This document shows, piece by piece, positions 57,834 through 64,000 of a stretch of 64,000 bases of DNA (position 1 is its first letter; every line of letters begins with the position of its first letter). This stretch comes from Fragilariopsis cylindrus CCMP1102 (taxonomy: Eukaryota > Bacillariophyta > Bacillariophyceae > Bacillariales > Bacillariaceae). The position numbers were made by a program, and so were the translations under genes. The notes below the pieces were generated by a model that did no database searches, was not told the DNA's origin, and saw only the letters and a program-made list of their open reading frames with translations. The stretch spans positions 24,596-88,595 of the forward strand of contig FMBT01000463.1 in assembly GCA_900095095.1 (NCBI GenBank), in the 5' to 3' direction.

Positions 57834-58430
57834 ATGGGATACTATAATTGCAATGCATACTGTTCAATCATCCTTCTTTTGACCATCTTCACTGTTATAT
57901 CTGGATTTGTTGTCACTTCGCCGCCGCTACTACTCAACAAATTGAAAAACCAATATGGGTCGGCGAATACGGCGTCCGTTCAGCATTCAATGATGATTGA
58001 TTCTTCGTCCGTAATGTTGTCGGCAGAAGAAACATGGCGTCAATATGTACCGCTTATCGTTTCTGTTGGTATTATTGGAGATATTTTACTTGGTAATCCT
58101 CTTGCCAATTTGATATTAGCACCAATGAAGAGACAGACAGGAATAGATGATGATGAAAACAATAATAACGACGACGATGGAGGAGACTCCACGGATGCTA
58201 GTAAAAAACGAAAAGGTTCATCAAAGGCTAGGATAGATGCAGAAAAAGTTGCCAGAGAGGCTATATTTAAAGCACAGAATACACTTGAATTAAGAAAGTT
58301 TCTAGATGATAGAAAAACAGATTATGATCGGATGGAAGATTTGAAAAAAGAATTAGATAGTTCTATGCAAGACCTTGATGAAGATATGGCAGAAAGACAA
58401 AAGAAAATTGACGAAAGGAAACAACAATAA
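57834..58430 (+). CDS. Small protein with signal peptide, one membrane segment and coiled-coil tail; unknown function
   Basis: The 198-residue frame opens with a hydrophobic signal peptide (AYCSIILLLTIFTVISGF). The ISGFVV end is close to the ASAFAP-like motif of diatom plastid presequences, so plastid import is possible. A membrane segment follows near residues 70-95 (YVPLIVSVGIIGDILLG), then an Asp/Asn linker and a helix rich in Glu, Lys and Arg (residues 130-198; ERQKKIDERKQQ at the end) typical of a coiled coil. No family is recognised. It is probably a plastid or secretory membrane protein, by inference. Confidence 0.6.
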   Translation: MGYYNCNAYCSIILLLTIFTVISGFVVTSPPLLLNKLKNQYGSANTASVQHSMMIDSSSVMLSAEETWRQYVPLIVSVGIIGDILLGNPLANLILAPMKRQTGIDDDENNNNDDDGGDSTDASKKRKGSSKARIDAEKVAREAIFKAQNTLELRKFLDDRKTDYDRMEDLKKELDSSMQDLDEDMAERQKKIDERKQQ

Positions 58431-58841
58431 CATAAAAAAATGTGAAATACCCAACATACTGTATTGTAACTTTCTACCGTAGCTGGCTACACACACACAC
58501 AATAGGCTATAAACAATACACAAGATATAGTAATAGAGCTAAAATTATATACAATTGTTTCATGGATCACACTACAATTATACAATATTTGAATTTATAA
58601 ATAAGCGCGAAGAAATTAATTGCACATGATCGAGAAATAACATGAAAATAATATTCCAGTTGCTATTCTTTGTAACATAGCATTATTACTAAAATTATTA
58701 GTACTAGAAGACTACTTCTGTCGGATAACATAGCCCCCTACTTGTATAAACCTAATACAACTACACTAGAAATAGTTGGATTATATTATAATAGTAAAAA
58801 AAAGGTTGATAATTGGACAGAAAAATAAGCAGTATTCAATT
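58431..58841. other. Convergent 3' intergenic region
   Basis: This is the AT-rich 3' region shared by two genes. I see nothing in it beyond poly-A and TTAGTA-like words. Confidence 0.35.
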
Positions 58842-61372
58842 TCAAGGACTAGTCCCTTCAGTAATAGTTACGGTTGCATTATTGTACGACAATCGTTCTC
58901 CATCGATATTACCCTCCATCCATTGATTTGGTGAGAGATGATCATGGAATGGCATATTTCGAATTTGCGGTTCTCCATCATACTTATTGTATTGACGATG
59001 ATGACAATGATGATGATGATGATAATAGTCTGCATCAGCATTGCCCCGTCGAAAAGAAGAAGATTCTGCACTATTATTTGCTAATGAATGCTCTATCAAA
59101 AAAGATGAAGACCGAAATTGTTGGGTGTGATGATGATATTGCATTCTACTTTCATCAAGAGGAGAGTGTCGAGATTGTTGGTTTTCTGTAGTAGTCTGAT
59201 TGTAAGTACAATCATCAAAGGAACCGTTCCGTCGTCGATAGTTATAGTAATCATTTTCATTCATTGGTGCTTCATGAGAAGATGATTGTAGAAATTGATT
59301 TTTTGTTGTAGTCTGGTTGTAAGTAGAATCATCAAAAGAGCCATTCCGTCGTCGATAGTTATTACCATTATTATTCATTGGTCTATGCATTGGTTCATAA
59401 ATACCACTACGAGGGTATGAAATCATCCTTTGTGGATGAGGATCACCATACATACTGCGGTTTTGTGTTGTGTGTGTATTCAAGTCATTATTACTACCTG
59501 CTGATTCAAACGAATGTCCGTGATATCGTTGGTTGTTAGTAATATTACTATCAACTGGCGAATGATGTGTTGGTTCGTATCGACCTGCTTGAGGGGGATG
59601 ATTAGGAAACGGGTGACAATTGTAATCATCCTCTCCGACTTCATTGTGATAGTTATTATTATGCTGATAGTTTATAGTTCTTGCAATCTCTTGCTGCTGT
59701 TGATGTTGTTGTTGAGCACTATTCGTATTATAATACATGGGAGAGTAATTGCATAAGCAGTTTCGATATTCATCATCAGCTGCAAAAACAGGCGTAGGTC
59801 CTACTCCTCGGTATTTTTCAACAAAGGCAGACTGTGGATTAGAATTTGAAGTACCCGAGTGGTAAGAAGTATCCTCCTTCATCACCATACCATTATTATT
59901 TGCGTTTGCATTACTTGATGATGTATTTGTAAATTTGCTCAATGGTACTTCTAAAGTTTGTCCAACAAATGATGGAAGTTCAGTTTCATCTCCAAATAAT
60001 TCTAGTTCCAATTCTCGATAGAAATTTTCCATTTCGATCGTTGAAGGTGTAGTATAAGCACTGTTGTTCCCTAATGTTGTAGCACCCAGCGTATAATCAT
60101 CATCATCTTTTACATCTTTATCTACTTCGTTAGCGTCTTTCCCAGTAACACCAGTTTTAACACTCATATCCATTTTTCCAATAATATCATCATCCGGCTC
60201 TGTGACATGAATATTATGGATCTGTTCTGTTTCTTTATTCTCGTTATCATCGAGTGAATAGGAAGAAGCAGTCATCGTGTCTTCGGCAGTCCTATGATCG
60301 TTCTCAAGAAGAAGAGTGTTGTTTGATTTCGATACAAGATGCGCCATTGATTCCGGTATTATTCCCTCCTCCTCCAAACGATCGTCATCATCATCATCAT
60401 CTGTATTATTTTCATCGATTGTTCCGGTTGCATGTTTTTTAGTAGTAGTAGTACTACTACTACGTATCAGTAATGCTCTTTTTAACTTTCTTGATGCAAG
60501 TTCCATAGCCTTTTCTAATTTAAACATCTTTCTTGTATTAATAACTGTCTGTCTCCGTTGATGCTTTGCTTTGGATGCTGCACGAGTACTACCAGCTATT
60601 AATGGTATCGGTACACCCCAATACATTAATAACTGTTCTCGTTCTTCTCTTGTAAGGACCATACCTAAATTTGTGACTCGTCCATATTCACGACTTTGTT
60701 CGTATTCATGAATATTTATTATCTTAATATCTCCATGTTTCCAACCAATACTGTGAAAATCGAAATCGATATCGAAGTCAAAACACAGAAGAAGAAAGGA
60801 AAAGATAGGACGAAGTGAAGGAATGTGTCAATACATTACGTAATGTGAGCAAAATAATATGAATCGAATCGAATCGAATCATCAGGCACCAGACATTATG
60901 CAAGTTATGAGTAACACACCAGATAAATCAGACATTGTTATACAGTGTAAAGTATATATATATATTCTTACCCTATCGGAGGACCAGAACTACAACAGGG
61001 GTTGTCACTTATTGTACGTTCATATTTTCGAATCTGAACAACATCAAATCGAACTATTTTCTTTTTCCTCGTCCTTGATTTATTACTACTATTCGAAGAT
61101 CCGCAAGTCGTGTTTGCTGAGTTACTTGTACAACTATTAGCACTACCAGCAATAGGATCATGATCATCTGTATCTGCTACATTATTAGATGATGGTATAC
61201 TATGTCGTGATGATGCATCAGCGCTTGCTGATGATGAGAGGAGTCCTCACCACTACTACCGAAAACGGAAGATGAAGATTCTTTTGACCACTTCTTCTCA
61301 TTGAAATAGAATCATCGCTGTCAAGCAAGCTATTTTTAGACAACTATTTAGATTATTGTTGATGGTTGACAT
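58842..61372 (-). CDS. Diatom-type protein with a DNPxxSSGPP-GW module and long disordered tail, two exons; exon 1 has frameshifts
   Basis: Exon 2 is 60750-58842, intron 60971-60751 (GTAAGA/CAG, 221 nt). The join reads SDNPCCSSGPPIGIGWKHGD, preceded by IVRFDVVQIRKYERT and followed by a helical, charged MVLTREEREQLLMYWGVPIP. This module is a pattern I associate with a large diatom family of unknown function. Exon 1 is open from 61246 to 60972; to reach an ATG at 61370-61372 three single-base gains are needed (the runs 61333-61337 and 61282-61285 and a point near 61240-61250), giving about 770 residues. The rest is disordered, rich in Asn, Ser, Asp, His and Gln, and holds a 117-bp near-tandem coding repeat (YRRRNGSFDD and YNQTTT twice). 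Confidence 0.6.
59193..59360. repeat. 117-bp-period internal repeat in a coding tail
   Basis: Two copies of a segment of about 51 bp lie 117 bp apart (39 codons), each coding for YRRRNGSFDD followed by YNQTTT. They lie in the disordered tail, in frame, and differ at only a few bases, so they are a recent duplication. Confidence 0.7.
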
Positions 61373-62923
61373 TATTGTTGTTGATTGGTGATGCAACCGC
61401 CGTCGAGCTACTTCGTTTTCCTACTTTCTGCCACCGTATCAGTTTCATCTTCCATCCTTTCATGATAGGTTATCATATAATAAAGCTGCTTTTCTTATCG
61501 TTGGTTTATCGGTGGTGATTGTGGTGCATTGCAATTGCTATTTCTTTCTTCATCAACGACTATCTAACAAACCAATACACTTTGGAAACTTTTGGCATTA
61601 TCGTTAATTAACGACGTACTTTCGACCCAAAGAATTGATTGATTGGTGATTGATTACAGTACTTTGAAAAAGCGAATTTCTGAAATTACATGCATCATGT
61701 ACGACGTACTGGATTTGTGGCTCAAACCTTTAGACTTCATCGCGCGCATGTGCGGAATGATTAAGTATGATCTACTTTATGTTGTGGTCTAAATAATGTT
61801 TGTGGCCCATACAATTTTTAAATGTTAAATAAATAAATGACGATAGTGCTGCCACTACTCCATGTAGTGTTTGGGCACGTGGGTTGACAAACAAATAAAT
61901 AAATAATAATATAATAGAAGACAGCAATGCGAACTTCTTGGCTGTGTAACAGTGTCCATGCAGAAAAACCGTTTCTTCGAAATTGCAATGCAATTGCGAG
62001 AGGACAGAACATCGTTGTGTATAAAAAAAGGAGAATTAGTACTGTAGCATGTTGTTCATGATGGTGGTCATTACAATACTGCATGAGTTAATTTGTTGAT
62101 GACCTGGCAAAATTCTCCAACAGTAGATTTGCAGATTTACTTGTGTAGGACATGCAGGACAGTAGTAGGTAGGGGTGTAGTGGGAAGGTTTTTGAGGCTC
62201 CCTTCCTTGGAACTAAAATTTGGACAGCTTGTCATTTGTGTACTAAGATAGGATAAGTGAGCAGGCAGTGCTGCATGCAGTAGATTTAATTGGATTCCCT
62301 TTGAATTGAAATTCAGAGGAAAATAGCACAGAGCAGATTTGTATTACTTACCATGGATTATCTTGCAGCCCCCTACAAGAGCAACCAATGTGTGTTCCTC
62401 CTCTTTTTGTCCTCCATCTTAAAATTATCATCATGAATCTTTTGCTGTGATTACCATCAATACTATTATTATCAATATTGAACCTTGTGCTTTAGGAACA
62501 TATCAGCTTTGTTATACATGATGAAGACTTTAACTCGTTTTCAGCATGTGCTTATGAATATGGAGCGCCTTGCTCTGACATGCCAAATGAAAGTAGTCTA
62601 AGCTACAATATGAAGCTCACTACAGTACCAAATTTTACTATTAAAGTGATTGCTATATAATTTAACAACTTAAAGTATATGCTGAACTGCTAAGTTTGTA
62701 ATGAGATAAAATATTCTATTATCATTTATTTTTTCCCTAGGTCGATTTTTTTAATATAGCAACACGATTCTGTTATTTTTTCCCAACAGATATTTTCCAG
62801 CCAAATAAACATTATTTAAAAACCGTCGGAGAACTAGCACCACACGCATAGCAGTTGTGGTGGGCCCGACAGTAGAAAGAATATTATTCGTTGGCTTAAA
62901 AAAACATATGACTCACTTGATCT
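61373..62923. other. Intergenic region of 1.55 kb
   Basis: This is an AT-rich gap between two minus-strand genes. It holds a TTACAGTACTTT word near 61656 and a CTACAGTACC word near 62622. The longest frames are 73-88 codons on the minus strand at 61772-62084 and lack protein-like composition. I find no tRNA or conserved RNA; it should hold the promoter of the gene to its left. Confidence 0.4.
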
Positions 62924-64000
62924 TTATTTGGTAATAGCAGCATTCATCAGACTTCTGAGTCCTCGCGCTGCTGCGAGATACGTTTCGTCCTCTTTTTTTT
63001 CGTCGGAGCCAATGGCATGGTTCGTAGGTAAAGAATTCTTTAACGAAGGAGAGGAGTGAGTCTCTTCGGTAACGCCTCGTTTTGTGTTGCGTTTAACTCG
63101 CATCACTTCCTTTTGCTTGGCATACTTTTCCTTTTGACGGTGTCGGCATCGTACACACTTAGTTGCAGCTCCCTTGTCACCAAATGCAGCCCAATGACGA
63201 AAGTTTTTGCATCCCTTACACCACTTGATCTCCATCCGTCGGCCATTACAACCCATACAGCCACATCGCAGGCAGTACACAATCCCTTATTTTGACGGGG
63301 AATAATGTGTCCATCATCACCATCAGTATTGATACCACCACCGCCACCTGATCGACCCTTCTCGGTCAAACTGGACGCAGAACAAATACGAAGTTTACCA
63401 CACATAACACAATTCTTTTTGCCACCGGCAGCATGGAGCATCCCGATGAGCTTGTGTCACCGCCACCAGGTACAAAACCACGTGACTTAGACAAGTAATC
63501 GGGGAAGTTCACTAGTCGATGAAAGTCAGGAAGGATCAAATCTTTGGTTTTTTCATCTTTCCCCCAGTGTTTGGATGGAATGGGTTCCTGCAATGGGACA
63601 CATCTTTTGCAGCTTGGCGGAGTTCCGTCAGTTACAGTATTAAAAGATCCCTTACTGCTGCTACTACTATTGATACTTTGATCCTCCATCATCGTCGTCG
63701 AGGTCGAATTGCTACGAACGGATATCGATGGTATAGTAGCATTTTCGTGTTTGCTCCGATCCTTTTCTTCTCCGTTCATAGTAACGCCATTGTTTGACGA
63801 TCTTTTCAGTGGTGACAAAGCTACACCTGGTAGGTTCTGGTACGGAGAACCAAAAGTAGTAGATGTTGTCCATTATGTTGATTCATTATGGGAGAATGAA
63901 AGCCAGAATAATATGGTGGGTAGAATCCAGCTGCTGGATGACCATGATATTGAGGTCCAACCATAGAAGAAGATACGGTTACAGGAGGACCATGAGGATG
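62924..64000 (-). CDS. Cys-rich zinc-binding-type protein of a diatom family, 5' end outside the window, several frameshifts
   Basis: The minus strand carries one coding sequence in several frames: Pro/Tyr/His-rich (HPAAGFYPPYYSG) from the window edge to about 63865; MSPLKRSSNNG to about 63455, with VNFPDYLSKSRGFVPGGGD; HKLIGMLHAAGGKKNCVMCGKLRIC and IPRQNKGLCTACDVAVWV to about 63225; and MEIKWCKGCKNFRHWAAFGDKG, then KCVRCRHRQKEKYAKQKE to the stop at 62924. Each switch needs one missing base. Four CxxC pairs (CVMC, CTAC, CKGC, CVRC) suggest two treble-clef or ribbon zinc sites. I associate this layout with diatom-specific proteins of unknown function. DNA or RNA binding is likely but unproved. 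Confidence 0.55.

Noticed and set aside
61772-62084. Two minus frames of 73 and 88 codons
   Set aside because: Hydrophobic and Ile-rich because of AT-rich DNA; two frames are open at once and no start context or homology is visible.
1067-63870. Programmed ribosomal frameshifting or Euplotes-type +1 shifts
   Set aside because: The sites share no slippery sequence or stop context, several fall at short homopolymers and most need an added base; TAA, TAG and TGA end other genes normally. Sequencing error fits better.
1-64000. tRNA, rRNA, CRISPR or prophage genes
   Set aside because: I looked for the B-box GGTTCRANNCC and similar words by eye and found none with a matching A-box; no repeat-spacer array or phage gene is seen. 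A tRNAscan or Infernal run would be decisive.

Overview
The window is a piece of a eukaryotic nuclear chromosome, most likely from a diatom (Bacillariophyta). The evidence is the mix of genes: 20S proteasome beta-3, casein kinase 2 beta, EMC4, WDR74, an ASC-1 zinc-finger protein, a VRK-type kinase, a STAND ATPase with a helical-repeat tail, a COX5B-like protein and a Cys-rich family I associate with diatoms. It also fits that the DNA is AT-rich, that exons carry long Ser, Asn, Gln and Asp runs, that introns are short (96-289 nt) with GT/AG borders (GTAAGT, GTGAGT and similar donors), and that some proteins begin with signal-peptide-plus-Phe or mitochondrial presequences. TAA, TAG and TGA all act as stops, so the code is standard. 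I cannot name the genus.

Layout, left to right: 1-9 kb holds a cut-off membrane protein, an FAD monooxygenase, a SohB-type S49 peptidase, an RlmI-type rRNA methyltransferase and a coiled-coil protein. 9-12.5 kb is one STAND ATPase. 12.5-15.3 kb is gene-poor and carries a 27-bp perfect inverted repeat about 1.2 kb apart. 15.3-31 kb holds proteasome beta-3, ASC-1, COX5B, a PH-domain membrane protein, a glycosyltransferase-like protein with a zinc knuckle, WDR74, a PP2C phosphatase and an ABC-F ATPase. 31-44 kb holds a large nuclear-type protein (possibly ADA3), a membrane-anchored alpha/beta hydrolase, a VRK kinase with an FHA-like tail, a membrane-anchored beta-propeller and GMP synthase. 44.7-57.3 kb holds a disordered protein, a small FAD protein, fumarase, a POT transporter, CK2 beta, EMC4 and ornithine aminotransferase. 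57.8-64 kb holds a small secreted or plastid membrane protein and two genes of families without a name I know, the last cut by the window edge.

The genes do not form an operon or pathway. They alternate strands as convergent and divergent pairs with gaps of 0.2-1.5 kb, typical of a compact protist genome. Most of the housekeeping genes (GMP synthase, fumarase, ornithine aminotransferase, CK2 beta, POT, EMC4, PP2C) read intact once spliced. Seven other genes need about a dozen single-base corrections to read through, most of them one base missing and several at or beside short homopolymers. The simplest reading is residual long-read assembly error, so these should not be called pseudogenes without checking reads. 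I found no tRNA, rRNA, CRISPR, prophage or recognisable transposase gene. No obviously new multi-gene system is present; the most interesting items are single-gene architectures, two unnamed families and the inverted-repeat element.
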